Assembly: GCA_014706295.1 (NCBI GenBank) | Contig: JACSVZ010000037.1 | Span: 310,001-374,000, forward strand | From: Lycocorax pyrrhopterus obiensis | Lineage: Eukaryota > Chordata > Aves > Passeriformes > Paradisaeidae | DNA length: 64,000 nt | Direction: 5' to 3' | Shown: piece after piece, positions 29,601 through 43,400 of the stretch | Position numbering within the stretch: the first letter of the stretch is position 1 | Layout of the letters: each line of letters begins with the position of its first letter | Notes under the pieces: generated by a model | What the model was told of the DNA's origin: nothing | What the model saw: the letters and a program-made list of their open reading frames with translations, nothing else | The model's database searches: none | Translations under genes and position numbers: made by a program

Positions 29601-31851
29601 GTTAGGTGCTGGTATTTAGGGAATATTCACTGTGCAGTAAGGCTTGCACTTTTCCATCTTGTGTGCGGAGCCATGCCCTTGCGTGATTACTGCACAGCCC
29701 CTCTGTCACTAACTGATTTTCTTGTGTGTTTCTTTAGACCCAAGGCTCTGGATTGCACAGGTCCTGAACAAGAATTGGATTTGATGACTGGTTCCCATAA
29801 ATGTAAGATCATATTTTTCCTAATGCAATTTCTGTGAATAAACAACCGAGCAGTCTTTACCTGTCATCCTGAGAGAGCACCACATTGTGCAAGACAAGCA
29901 AGAATGTGTTATTTTCAGCTGCAGCTTTTCAACCAGATTCAACTTCCTACTCCAAAGATGCTTGAGTCTTCTAAGGATCCTCTCTCAGTGTTATTTTAAT
30001 TTGTCAGGCTTTCTTGTAATTGGATAATGTTCTGTTTTTAAATTAAAGAGGCTGAAGTTTTGTTCTTCTTTTTAGGAACTTACTTGGGGACAGGAAATGT
30101 ATAAGATATTTCAGGAAAAGCAGCTCTTATTATAGAACGCAGGTGTGGCACTGTGGTAGAACACAGCTTTTTTGGCTGGGTTCAGGGACCTTGGGACAAA
30201 CAAGAACTACAATGAAGGTTTGTTGCTCCGTGCAGGTGTTTACTGTTACAGATTAAACCAGCGCCTCTTCACCGTCCCCGTGGATTCAGAATCTGCCTGC
30301 CCTGTGTGTAAGATCCCACATACCCACCAGCCCCCGGGGACACTGGAAGAGCCAGCTTATGTGAGGTAAATAAGAATTATTGCTTTGTAATATGCAGAGC
30401 TCAAGGAAACAATAGGGAAGAAAAAGCTGATCAGATGAAGGAGAAAAGAGCATCATAACAGCTCCGTAGAAGGTTGCTGTTTGCAAGGCAGAGATATCTC
30501 TTGCTTAAAAACTCCTTACTGATCTTTTCTGTAAGCACAAACAGCCTTGAAATCAATGAGAAATGCAGGTTTTGTCTGAATTTGGTCCAGAATCTGAATG
30601 TACATGTAAAATGTCTACTGCCCTAATCCAAAACTTGTTCACTTGGTTCACTTTGGGGTTAGATCCTTGGATTCTGATTGGGAAGGCATGCAGATTCCCT
30701 GTGCCTTGGCAGAGGTGTAGGCAGTTACTTCCCTTGTGTGGTTCCAGGGTCAGCATTCCCAGATCTGCCCTTTTGCCAGCCTACAAGTACAAAGCCCATC
30801 GCAGGAGGAGCTTTGAGCTGGCAGATGATCTAGCACTGCCTTCGGTAAGTTGCTGTCTTCCTGTTGATGGCACAGCCCAGGCTGGGCCTTGCTTTGTAGC
30901 AAGAAGGAAAGAGAATCTGGGACTCATTCCCCTGGCAGTTTCCACTAAAATTTTTGAAATGCATCAGTGAGATAGCCAGAACATCCTTTGGTGTGTTCTG
31001 AGTTCATGCCTTTGTGTGAGTGGCATAAAGTGTATGACATGTTTCCAATGCTTTACACTGCACAAAAGAGAATGCCATGTGGAGCTGTATCCTTCTGGGG
31101 CAGATTTGGCTGACTTGTTTCAGGCACTGGCCTTTCAACACGATGAACTGTAGCTAAGAGTGCCTGTGTTTGTTTCCACAGATGTTAAGGAGTCTGAAAG
31201 GCAAGTGTCCACGAAGTATTCACAAAGTCAGTAGTGGCAAGGGTGGATTTAAAACTGCTATTGTGTTGCTGGTTCTGTATTCCAGCCAGTAGTCAATGCT
31301 GCAGGCAGTATTGCTAATCTAACCTAGCCCAGGCCTAGAGATTTCCAGGGAAGAGGTGGGAGGAAGCTTGGTTTTGAGGTTTAGGGAACTGGATGAGTCA
31401 GTTGAGACAGGTTCAGAGAGTTCGGGTCCTTGAGTTCACAAAGCGGGAGATCAGTTTAGAAAGGTGGAAGAAGGGACAACAGTGTAGTTCTCCTGTATTT
31501 GAGGTTTCATTTATTTCCTGTTAGTCATATAAAACTCCTCAAAAAATAATAAATTAACTACTCACTTAAACCTCCCTTTGCAGAAGTTAGTTCTAAATAA
31601 TGACAGGCCACAATAGATAAAAAAGGGTAAAGCATTCCCATCTTTTTTCACAGCATTGCCTGGCTGGCTGGGAAAATACGGTCCCTACCAGCAACCCCCT
31701 GCTCAGCAGTTTGGATCTGCGAGCCTCACTGGAAGAGAAGCCTTCTCCCTATCCTCGCCTGATAAGAACGGCCTCCAGAGTCCCAGGAGATGCTGGGAAT
31801 TGCACAGATGGAAATTGTGGCCCCATCTCTAAAGGGTGTGATGATTATTGA
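26682..31851 (+). CDS. MIIP: MIIP, migration and invasion inhibitory protein
   Basis: Cytosolic protein reported to bind IGFBP2 and to restrain cell migration and mitotic progression. Eight in-phase exons: 26682-26852, 27387-27857, 28493-28595, 29023-29134, 29738-29802, 30236-30365, 30748-30844 and 31654-31851 (TGA), giving 448 residues against 388 in human (from memory). Recognised by SWSARPFLGYDWIAG (third exon), FAELQEFRQANRE (fourth), VYCYRLNQRLFTVPVD with paired Cys-x-x-Cys (VYC, CPVCK; sixth) and VRVSIPRSALLP then AHRRRSFELADDLALPS (seventh). The start is the first ATG of the exon opened by the acceptor at 26680 and begins a Leu/Gln/Arg-rich helix like that of human MIIP. The second exon (157 codons, Ser/Lys/Glu-rich, probably disordered) accounts for most of the extra length and is not recognisably conserved. 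The C-terminal about 40 residues also differ from the mammalian proline-rich tail. Confidence 0.9.
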
Positions 31852-33240
31852 GGGCTGAGCAAACGAAAATGCCTGGAAGAGTATCTCCTTATCACTACTG
31901 GGAAATGTTTTCCTTCTGCTGACTGGTGTGCGCAGAGACAAAAGAGCAAATGGAGCTGAATAACAGGCAAAAGCCTCTTCAGCTCACCAGTCTTCATCAA
32001 AATGGGAGAAGTCACTTCGGCATTCTTTGATTGATATCCTCTTTATTTGGATTCCAGGACTCAGTGTCCAGAGTGTCAGGAGAAGCCAGAACTGATAAGA
32101 TTCTGCATCTGCCTCACTTGGCACACCTGAGGGTTAGCAGAGCAAACCGGGACACCAGAGAGCAGCTCTCAGTTCAGATGCCACTCCCTTAACACTCTGG
32201 ACCATTGACTTGATTGCTCTGGGGAAGGGATGGGCACAGCACGTGGAAACAACTCAGAAACAAAGCAATTTGGATAAAAAGAAATCTTTGGACAGATTTT
32301 CCCCAGTTTTCATAGTCATGCGCATATGTGAGCAACCAATATACAGATCTGAGTTTGTACAGTCCACTATGTTCACTTTGCATTTTTTTGCCATTTACAG
32401 CTACTTCTGAGCAGCTGCATGAGCTGTCCCAGCTAGGGCTGGATAAAGGCAAGTGTCCAGGATCAGGAGTGCATCTGCCACCTCAACTGAATAACCAGCA
32501 GTTTAGTGTTAACTCTGAATGCCAGGGTGAGGAATTGGCCTGTGAAGGGCCTGGCTCAGTGGAGTGACACAAATATGTTTATTTCCAAATATTTGAAACA
32601 TGACATGTAATTTTCTAGTGCCTTAAACTTGAGTTCCTCAATAATTTAGTAAAAATTTTAAAAATACAGTTTATTCTCAGTGCAATGTGTGTAGCTACAG
32701 AGTGTATTACATCTGAGTGACTTTGAATGTGAAAAAACATGTTTAAGTAAAATGAGATTTTACAAATCAATGAGCTAGATAATGCCTTAAAATGTTTGCA
32801 AATTTTGCTTGCCTCTGCTTTTCCAAGTTTGGAGATAAACCAGAAAAGCATTTTAGAATTTTTTAAATTGTACCAAACCAAAAATACTTCACATAGTGTG
32901 ATTTGTTTGAACTTTATAGACCAATCTTATTTTCCTTGCCTGAAAACAATAAAATGGATGTTTTATTTTGCGAATTTTCTGAAACAGAAATTCCTGCCTC
33001 AAACGTATTTCTGGGAGCTAACTTGAGAAAATGAATTTGGTTTGTGCAGCTTCTTGGCATTCACTGCTACTTTTATATCAAATATGTTATTTATTAAATC
33101 AAATGCATGAATGGACTTTTTAGACGAGGACAGGAATATTGCAAATTTATGAAATCTTAATGTAAGACTTGGAATGAAAAATGAAAAGCATGACTTCTAG
33201 CATGACTTTAGCTCTGGGTTATGTATCTGTAGAATAAAGT
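31852..33240 (+). other. MIIP 3' UTR
   Basis: Non-coding sequence after the stop, with AATAAA at 32948-32953 and 33233-33238. Either could end the mRNA. It contains an exon-like segment at 32401-32526, listed separately. Confidence 0.55.
32401..32526 (+). other. Exon-like segment in the MIIP 3' UTR
   Basis: Preceded by a T-rich tract and TTTACAG (acceptor ends 32400) and followed by AGG/GTGAGG (donor at 32527). The 126 bp between are open in one frame with phase 1 at both ends, that is 42 codons, starting TSEQLHELSQLGLDKG. It could be a cassette exon of an unseen transcript, an alternative MIIP tail, or a chance pairing of splice sites. I found no upstream phase-1 donor in the last MIIP exon that would obviously use it. 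Confidence 0.25.
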
Positions 33241-35590
33241 GAGTGGAATTGGTCACATGATTTCCATTATTGGAAATACTAATTTTAAAATAAACTAATC
33301 CAGTGACTATAGAACACTAGGTGCCAAATTTTATACCAAACAGGGCAAATTCAACATTTTTACTCCTTTGCCTTCAAACCCAAAGCATAAGACATCATAA
33401 ACCTTTCCTTAATTTATCCTGAAATAAATTACAGCAAGCCTGTTCCACTCTACAGACAGAGAAAAGGTAATGCTGTAGATTCAGTCAGTAACCTATGTTA
33501 GATCTCGCTGATGGATGCAGGTTGGAACCACTGTTAAATTCAAAATGTCTCTTGATAGATGGGAATACATTCAGTCTTTCACACTTGTGAAAATACTGGA
33601 GGTCTGATTATGACTCTTTCTCCACTCGAAACAGGTGAAAGAAGTTGGTGATGCTGCCCCTGCTCCCTGAAGTTTGTCTCTTTTTGTGCTAGTTCTGGCC
33701 TGTGTGGTCCTGCCTTCATTTGCAAGCTCAGACTGAAAATGCTCCTGTTTGTGGAGCCTCTCTTTTCAATTCCTGTCCCCTCCCCCCCTCCACTGCGTGG
33801 CATCTGGAGTAGTTTAAGTCCAGACCTGCACAGGTGGCCTTTCAGCCATGTGCTGTGAGGAGCATTTTGAGCGTGGCTACAGGAATGTTTTGCACTGCAG
33901 TAACAAGGTTTTGCACAGTGGCTTTGTCCTGCAGCACGTTACACAATCCCGGCTAACACACCCTTCCATGCAGGAGAGGGGACTGACATGTCACCGGGGG
34001 GTACATTGTGAAGGAACACACCTACTTACTGCTTGAAAACTTGTGTTTCAGCCAGTATTAAAGCAGCTTCTGCACTTGGACAGTGGACTCTGTGCTGGAG
34101 CCAGTGCTGGGATCTGCATTTCCAGGGAGAACAGAAGATGGGGGTGGTGTGCGTGGGTTGTCAGGATTGTGGGTTAGGAACACAGAAATGTTTTGAGGCC
34201 AAGGTTTTCCTAAGCCTCAAAATAATACAAACACTGGACTTGATTGTGTAGGCACAGAATTCTGGGATAGCTTGTCTGCTATTCCTGGAGGTAGGCTTGA
34301 CCTGGATTTATATTTTTTACCATTTCTAGCACTTAGGAACAATGCTGGTTTCGTCTGGGCAGCTGTTTATTCTGTTAATGGCAGGCTCTGTGTGTGCTTG
34401 TGTCAGTTTTCTTCTGCCTGATGTTTTGGTGGTAAAGCTGGTGGTTTAGTTCCCCTTTCTGACTGTATTGCATGTATATAACACTGATTCATGAGATGGG
34501 AAATCCAGCTTTGCTTAATTAGACAAATTAGATGCAGTAAATGATGCATTTGTGATTGGTTTGAACAGCAATGTAGTTCAGCTGTTAAAACACAGCTCCT
34601 ACCTACTTCTCAGTACATCATGTTAGATGGCCTTTAGTGTTTGTTCCCCTTCTCTTATTAAGGTAGTTTTTGTGATGTCTCAGGATCAGGTCTTTCTTGC
34701 TGCCAGTACATTGTAAGAATTAATATCAAGAGTTTTGAATGAATGTAGTGCTGATTTATGCATTCTGTTTTGTTATCAGCACATCAAGCAGTGACTGTCC
34801 CCAGAACTCCTAGGTGAAACAGCTGCATGTGGCTTGAACTTGTTTTTTGAATCATTTGCAAACTTTGATTTTGGGGGCTTTCATCTCTTTGGAACTTGTG
34901 TTTTCAAAGCCCATAAGAATTTGTTTTCAGAGTGTCTCAAATTTGAAAACACAAGAGAAGTTCTACTCCTTCTCTTTAGAGTCAAACCCCTCAATTTCAC
35001 CAGCTCCCTGGATAAAGGCTGACCAAAAGTAAGGACTTGGTTTTCTCCCTTCTGTTGGTTTCTGCAGAGCAAAACTTCCAGGAGGAAGAAAACAACACCC
35101 AAAATTGCTAGGGCTGAGATGCTCAGCTAGTCAAAGAAAATAAGTTTTACAGTCTTTGGAAAAACTGCATCCTGAAAATCTTCCCATTTGATTCTTTCAC
35201 AAAAATTATTTAATATTTTCCAAGTTTCTTTTGTTCATGTCCGCAAAGGAAAGTTCGTCTGTTATTAGTTAAGCTTTAAAACTCAGCTTGTACAGGAGGT
35301 GAACCAGAGTATCAAGAAAGGACATGAGTTACCCTAAAGGTCTGTGGCACTGTGGGGAACTAATGAGTCCCACTTCTGTGTTTTAACCACCTGGCCAGTC
35401 TTCCCCAAACTTTTTTATTTTCTATTTGGGATTAAAATGTATGGAATCGGAGCTCTTGGTGCTTTTTCAATTTGCTTTACCAAGAGCTTTTTCTATGGAA
35501 AATGACCATGTGTAACTATACCACCCTTCCAGAAGCTGTAGTCAGAATTACAGAAAGTACAGACATGGTGTGATCTCTCATCTAAGGTCA

Positions 35591-35626
35591 TTTCTCTCTC
35601 CCTCCCTCTCCCTCTCTGTCTCTCCC
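35591..35626. repeat. CT-rich simple repeat
   Basis: Pyrimidine-only tract of mixed CT and CCCT units, interrupted only once by G. Confidence 0.8.
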
Positions 35627-36890
35627 AGCCTGTGGGCATAGTAATTCTGTGATATGGTTTTGGTTTCTTTCATGGAAGCCACAGCTTTCTTGAGTTCTCT
35701 GAGTTCTCTGTCAGCTCTTCTCATTTTTCAGTCTGACTCAAAATGTACTTTAGTTTTGAAGCTCCTATGGGGCAGTAAAAGACATTTTATCCAGATTTTC
35801 TTTTTGTTGCATTAGTTATTTTATCACTTTATGTAAGGCAGTAGTACTAGTTGAAGTAATGAAAACAAAGGTATAAGATTTTGTTATCCACATAAAATAC
35901 ACCTAAATGACAGGTAAAATGACCTGTAAAATGTAATTGGAAATTAAGACATGTTATCTTTGTTATTAACATGGTAACCTTTTTTTTCCCCTGATGGTAA
36001 CTAGTTTTAAGCCATTGCTACATTTTAACAAGTGTGCAACAAGAGCTTTAAACCATCTTCCTTGTTGATCACAATGAACAGATACACTAAGGTAAATTGC
36101 TGAATCAAGACAGCTCTCAGGTCGTGTTTCCAAGAGCACCTGCAGTGTATTTAATGGATTGAAGTGACATAATTAAATGGATTGACAAACATTTAATACT
36201 AAGAATGAGAAGTGTATGTGCCAGTAAATAAATATCAGTACCAGAGTAGCATAGAGGGACAGAATTTTGCCAGTCTGTGGCATAAATGAGGTTTTGTTTC
36301 TTCTTCCATGTGTGATTTCAAATACTGTGTCAGCTACAGCCAGTTCAGACCCCCATGAGTGGCTGTGTGATGTATCTCAGTGAGGTCCCATTGCACCAGT
36401 GTTGCTCTCCCTCCTGTCTGTCCTCTTTGGGCTACGGAAAGATTTCCTGAGAAGTTCAGTATGTTGGCTTTTCTTACAATGCCTAAAATCATCGGGATCC
36501 TGTGTGTTGTTACCACAGGATAATGTCACTATCCAGGATACCCAGGAACAGAGCTCTCCGATGGCTAAAATGCATAAATAAATCAAGAAAGGCAGCAAGA
36601 AAGTAATTCTTGGTTTTCTTCCTCTCGTCATTTTTTGCTTTCCTTCTATTAACCATGAGATTCTCTGCACTTTTCATTGTGGGAAATGCCTTCATTTCTC
36701 TTCTCTTTTTTAATTTGTACCCTGAGGTATGCAGCTTGTATCTCAACCAGCCCTGCTTTTGGTACTCCTCGGGCTCCTTGTGAAGTTTCAAGCTCTGGTG
36801 TTGTTTCATCCAGCTAATGAGCAAGAATTTGGTGATTTTTTGTCAGCATACTGCAATGCTCTTGATGCCTTTTCACTGGTCCTAAAAGTA

Positions 36891-37260
36891 TGAGCCAGAC
36901 ACAGTTAGGTGATGAAAAGGGGTTACCTTTATAAGGATCCTTACAGTGCACAAAATGCTAGATGGAAAGCGCCAAAGATGCACACCTAACATAAAGCGGA
37001 TACAATTTTTATATGTTTAGCAAATTAGCATAACTGACAAGAATCCCCAATTAGAGACATAGGTGATGAGGTAATTCCTCCCTGGTTCTACCCTTTTCTG
37101 AAACCCTTCACCCTCTTAGGTAGGAACTAAACACTGTTTGTGAAAATGTGTCTCGAAGAGGTGGTTTCAACCTTGGCTCCCAGAGAGCCTAACCTTGGAC
37201 CCCCAGGGCTTGGAGCCACTAGGGAATTTATTTTGTCTTTCTGTCTAATAGAGTGGGTAA
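36891..37260 (-). mobile_element. Possible LTR remnant
   Basis: The general look of a minus-strand LTR: a CTTTATAAGG block, then a TATATAAAA-like motif on the minus strand near 37005-37015 and a long U3-like region with no coding potential. A TTTTATATGTT motif sits where family A (124-365) has a similar one, but I cannot align the rest. Ends and family are uncertain and no target duplication was found. Confidence 0.3.
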
Positions 37261-40200
37261 AATGGTAGCTACAAATGCAATAATAGGCTACAGAGCTACA
37301 AATATGAATGTAAAGAATATGGATAATATATAAAGGCAAAAAAGGAAAAAATCAATTTGGCATTACTCTGAATAGTAACACTAACAGACACTGAGATACA
37401 GATTTTAGACAAGGTATTTTAATATGTATCCTTTAAAACTTTATGGTCTGACAGAAGTTTAGAGATTACACTTCTCTTGGTGGTTTTTTTTTCTCTTATA
37501 CAGCAAGATATATATTAACTGAACATACCTATTTAAAAGCAGAAAAAGCCATGGTAAAAGTACAGCCTGAGACTAAAATCAATTACTTCAAAATTAGAAA
37601 ATATCATGAGTACTTTTGCTTGAGCACGTGTGTAGCGATGCTCCTTCTGGAGTATTCCATTGCTGCTTCCTTTGCTAGGCTCTCACTGTTAGAGCACAGT
37701 GAACAGACACTGCTGAAGGGATGTTTTGGGCATGTGGCAGAGACTTTCCCTCGTGGCTTGGTTGGGTCTCTGCATTCTCTTGCTCCGGGTATCAAGCGGC
37801 ATTTGAACAACCCCTGACTTACAGGACATTCTCTGAATTAGTTAAAATAGAAAATGTGAAGAAGGCTTGTCTGAGGGCATCGCTACCTTTAACACCTAAA
37901 GCAAAAAGCAATCCAGATGTCAGAGACAGATATGTGTAATCAAATAAACATTATAAACAATAACAGCATGCTCACAGGGGCCTCCCCTTTTTTTATCTGA
38001 CAGACATTGTCCTTTGGTGGAAGACCAGAGAGTCAGGGGTTGGTTGTTTGCTTCTATTTGTTCTGTGGGGGTTTTTTTCATATTAACATAGGGGATTATT
38101 TTCTAGGAAATAGAGCCACCATGTAGAGTACAGTAGCGTGGGTTTGTTATAAAATGGAGGTGCTTCTTCCAGTTACTGATAGGGCTTCTTTTGGAAAACC
38201 CCTTTTGTTGTATTTGAAATCAAAACACACAAAGTCTGAAATAATGCATTCACTTGGGAATGCATACAGGCTGCGATGTTCCTGTGGAACAACCTCTTCA
38301 CCCTCTTTATTGATGTTGCTTTTATTACACACTTGTGATAACACTGTCATATAACAGCATTTCTGAAAAGCCAGCAGCAACAATAAGCACTTTCCACTTC
38401 CTATTCTTTCAAATATCTAGTTCAATCAAGAAAGAACTTAAGAATTAAGAAGTTCCAGGAAGAATGGCAGCTGGGAAGCCTGGTTTCACTTTGGATGTAT
38501 AAGTGGATTTTTTTCTTCTGAGGAGCACCCTGGAGCCTTTCCCTCAGTGAGTGCCACGAGCAACTTGTCCCTTTATCCAAGTCATCTTGTTCCATGAAAC
38601 TGTAAAAACTTAACGACATTGCCTTCTCAGACAAATTTGATTGAAGTTATCCAGTGGGTTAAAAAATTACCGATACCATTCATTAAAAAGGAACTAATAT
38701 ACGTAAATATAAAAAATACTCAGTACGCTCGTTTCAGTCTTACTTTCTCTGGAAAATGGGCCAGAAAACTCTCCCTGGTGCCAGTTCTGGGAAAGTCTTT
38801 CACACACAGATTTTTGTACTCACATAAGTAATGTTTGCATCAGATACTCTGACTTCAGCAGTGTAACTTAAACCTTCCAGGCTCTCTCTGATGTTGGTGC
38901 CTGTCCTTTTGCTAGAAAAGCTTGGATAGGGCCTGATCAGAGAAAAAAAAACACAGAGGGGAGGGGAAAAAGCTCATCAATTGCCCTGACTACTATGTCA
39001 TTTGAAACTGCATTAATAAATTGGGAGAATTGCCTAATGGCATATTATTACAGAAGATTAAGGAGTTTTCTAGCCTATTATTTAGTTAGGAAAATCAAGA
39101 ATGTAGTAATTTGACATTGAAATACTCAGTTGTCTCTAGACCCATGAGGCATACCTACCCTGAGAGCTTCTACTGCTAAGAGAGCTTAGAATCTGAGCAG
39201 TACCGTGGCAGAGCGAAGAGAGGAGATTTGCTGTGTGTCACATGCAGCGTGTGCAGTGTGCTGAAAATGCCTGGCGTTTATACGATGGCATTCTGGAGAA
39301 AGAAATCAGGGTAGTTAAAATTGTTGCAGCTGTGAGTTGAAGGTGTTTAAACAGGGTCCCTGTGGAATGCTCATCTTTGGTGGTTGTGATGGCAGTGAGG
39401 TGGCTGTGGATCTTTAGTAAAATAATCATTTATCCGACTTTCCATATTTTTTCATTTCTTTTGTTGTTGTTGATAAGGGTGAGAAGCAAAGAAAAAACAA
39501 CCCAGAGGTGTGAGAATTCAAATTGTCATTATTTTCCTGTGTACCTCAGAGGGTTTTCAAGGCACTTTGCCCTTTTTGAAGTGGCTAACGTTCACTTTTG
39601 ACAAAACTTCTAGGGCAGATAAGGAGGCTTCATAACAACTTCAACCAACTGAAATATTTCCAGGCATCAGAACAAGAACCATCCAGAGTAACCAATGAAA
39701 GTGAGTGAAATTATGAGTAGCAGTCCTAAGGATGATTATCATCAACAAGAATTAGTTGTCTTGGGACTGGAGGAAAGGGAAGGTTTCTCAAGGGGAAGGT
39801 CTGTAGTATGTTGGTGTTTTAAGTGGCAATGTGTAAAGCTTCAATCTTAGTAGAGTCACCCTGGTTGATTCTGAGTCTTCACCCACTCATCCAAACAGGA
39901 GTAAAATGACTGTACTGAAAGAATTAGTGTTTCTTACTGGGAACTTTCTTGAGGCTCGGTTGCAACTCTTGAAAAAGTGACGGCTGGATGGGGCAGGGCT
40001 TGGATGTGTGCCTGGCCAAGGCTTTGGGGTGGTGAAGTGCTCTCTGAGGGCAGCCCAGATGACTCAGGAGCCTGTGCACAGCCAGCCGTGTGCCTTGGGT
40101 GACAACCTTGATTCTCACAACTGACTCGCACCGGGAGTAGACATTGAAGCAGTTTTGTTTTGTTCTATTTTTACTTTTCTCTTTTGGGGCAGCCCCCCTC

Positions 40201-40270
40201 CCTCTTCCTTCTAAATTGTTTTCTCAACTCAATTGAGTCTCAAAGCCTGTCTCCTGCTTGTCTTGAACAG

Positions 40271-40408
40271 CTGGAATGGCTCTGGACTGAATGAACAGGC
40301 AAGGAGCATGACTTGGTGGGACCCTGGAAGAATCTCACCTTCCAGAAGGAACAACCTGTCTGTCTCACCTGTGATGCTGGGAGCCAGGGACATTTAACAC
40401 CACCTCAG
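40271..40408 (+). other. Probable TNFRSF8 5' UTR and promoter-proximal sequence
   Basis: Sequence directly upstream of the signal-peptide exon. There is no CpG island and no clear TATA box, in contrast with the TNFRSF1B promoter, which fits an inducible lymphoid gene. The transcription start is not determined. Confidence 0.35.
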
Positions 40409-43400
40409 ATGGCTGCCTGTAGCCTGCCTCTGGGACTGTGGCTCCTGCTGCTTCTCCAGGACGTCCAAACAGCCCCACAGGTAAGTCAGGGGAACACCAG
40501 GATCCTGCAGCTCCTCAGAGTGCAGGAGCCTCGTGAGGTCTGGGGGCACCTGGGGCTGCAGAGCCATCCTGCCCTTCAGCTGGGTGTTGGGGTGGGTGTC
40601 CACAGAAGCAGGGTTTGTGCAACACAGGGGGATAAAGGTGGTGAGCAGAGCTCTCAGGAGATAAAGGTGTAAAGCAGAGCAGCCAGGAGAGTTTGCCCTC
40701 TCTGGGATCTTTAAAGGCAGGAGCATGGGATATGAGCTATGATCTGCATCCTGTTGGCACTGCTAGAGCTGCTGCAGCTCCAGGCACACCACAGCTGGGG
40801 AGTGAGGAAAGGTTTGATAGGGGTGGGGGGCTTTTGTTTTTGTCTGCATGCTCGGTGACAGGCACATTCCTTGCAGAGCTTGGTTCAGAGGGCTGCTGCC
40901 CACTCTGCTGATGCAAGTCAGGAGGGGCAAATTGGAAGGTGGAGGCTAAACAGCAACGGACCTTCCTCTTTACACCCCCCACCCTACTGACACTGACTTC
41001 CTCATGAATCCACTATTATTTCTGAATAAAAAATCACTCTAAATAGACACAGCCCACTAGCTGCACTCAGCTGAGTCTGTAGATGCACACCAGCTCCCCA
41101 TTCCGATTGTATCAGCTCTTGTGGGTTTGCTTCCACCCCCACACTGCCACTTACCCCCTCCTCCTGTGGATCACATGGCAATGAGCCCACAGCACCTGGC
41201 ATAAATCCAGGTGATTTCCCTGACTGACACCTAGAAGTACACATTAAAAAAAACCAAAAAACCGTCAGGCACAGAGACTCTGCACAGGTAAAGTCAGGTA
41301 GGTGAGTAATTGCATGGAGTGTTGGATTGGAAATGAGCCCTTACAGTAGAAATATGAGCATGTATTAGCCTGAGACACCTGTCTATACACTGTCACTGAA
41401 AAATCCAGCACATCACTTGGGCTGCCGGATTTCTCTACAAGACACTGGCTCCAGTTAGATCTTTGAAAATAACCAAGTCCTGTACCCTCTTCATAGACCT
41501 CTGAAAAAGATCTTCTTGGTTCTTTTGGAAAGAGTAGGAGTTTGCTCTGTGTCTTTAGTTGTAAATTCCCCTCCCACATTGCAAGTTTGCTTTACTTTCC
41601 CCAGGCTATCTGTCCTGCCACTGTCTCCTTCCTGAAATAAGTGTTCTATGGGTTCAGAGCCTGTAATCCTTGCTCGCCAGAGGAGTATTTGGGAGGGCAT
41701 TCAGATAAGCTTGTCCAGTGTGCTGAATGCAGACTGCTTTAAGAGGAAAGCCAGCAGAAAAAAAAGGATGATATTTTTTCTCTTTGACATCACTTTTGAT
41801 GGTTTGTTCACAAAATGAAAGGGGCAGAGAGAAAATCTGGTTTTCTGATAGTCATTGTCAATATTCAGACTCACTGTAAAATTATCAGTTACCTGGAATA
41901 AATACACAGACCTCACTGGGATAAGCAGCTGGCTTTGCACTGTCCTTCTGCATTGCCTCTCTCACAGCAATACTTGCTCTTACTCTAGTGGAGTACAGGT
42001 GATACTGTCTAATGTGAGCAAGTCACTGCTTACTGGTCATATTTTTAAACCATGCTCCATCGTACCTTAGTTCACAGTTTGGGTTTTGTTTCTTTTTATA
42101 TTCAGAGAACTCTCACTTGTTGATAATGTCTTTACTATCAAGCAAATGAAGCTTGACTACTTGAAGCTGTAGATTATCAGCTTTTTCTGTACTGTCAGAA
42201 TTTGGATAGAAGCTTGACAGACAGTTAACTGTTTGCTGCAGTATTAGTCAGTTCTAGAATAGCCACTGCTGGTAGATTTTTTTTTTTTTTTACGGTAATA
42301 TGCTTTCTTCCTGACTTACAGCTCATTTGTAGCAAGCTGATTTCTTACTCTGCCTCACAATCACTTTTTCTCTATGAGTTCAAAAGACCATAAATAAATG
42401 AGTCAAACCTTGTCCTGACTGAATTGCAGAGTAGCCCACTGAATTCAGCACCACCTTTATGAATGCAATTATTTAAACTGGAATAGCAAACATTTTTGTA
42501 GAAATAAGGAAAGTGAGAAGAGCTATAAAAAGCCTGTTTTCTAAAACAAATTCTCTCGAGCAAGCATTGAAAAACCCAAATACTTCTGACCTATATGTTT
42601 GCTTCGTTTAATTGGTTCTTAATCTGCAATGCATTCAGAAAAGAAAAAAAATAGTTGACCTTCTGGGTCACTGAAAGCTCTAAACCAGTGCATCCCTGTG
42701 CATCCTGTCACAGAGCAGTCCAAGCAGGATAAGAGTTGTGGTCTTTCCTTTCACAAGATGTATTCCAGCTCCTGCTAAATCCAAAACCTTTATTTGATGA
42801 GAGAGTCAGAAAGAAGGATAAAGACCTACTGTCCACCACAGCTGGATGCCTTACTCCAGTATGTCTGTGATCTTCCTTGAATGTTAAAGGGGTTTTTTAT
42901 AATAACATTAACAAACAGAAGTCTAAGTTCTAATGACAATAGCAGACTTTATTGGGATAAAACTGGTATTTCTTCATTGACCCCTTAGAGAATGCTGGGC
43001 ACCACCCTTCCTGCTGAGTGAAGCGCAGAGCTTTGCATCGTGTTGCTGTTACAGGTCACAGTAGGAGTCAAACAGCTTTAGGATTTAGAGAGAAAAAGAT
43101 GACAAGAATGGGGGTATGGTGACCGATGCTGGGTATTGACATGAACATTATTTATCACTGAAAGGATCTACACTAATTTTTATACTCATGAAACAGCTCT
43201 ACTGAACAGGTGGTGACTTACAGACATTTTGCAGGTACTTATGGATTAGAAGCGGTGGGGCCTTCCAGAAGGTGGTTTCTCACTCATAGACATCCTGCCA
43301 TGATTTGTTAAAACAAATTCCTTTCACAGAAGAGCACCTTGGGTTTGGCTCAGTAACAGTACAGGTGGCTACAAAGCTGTGCTTGTAGTTGGACACTTGA

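Larger units (their letters stand above)
33241..40270. other. Spacer between MIIP and TNFRSF8, no gene seen
   Basis: About 7 kb of A/T-rich sequence. Apart from a probable LTR remnant near 36.9 kb and a CT-rich tract at 35591-35626, I recognise nothing. The short open frames show neither codon structure nor family resemblance. Confidence 0.6.
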
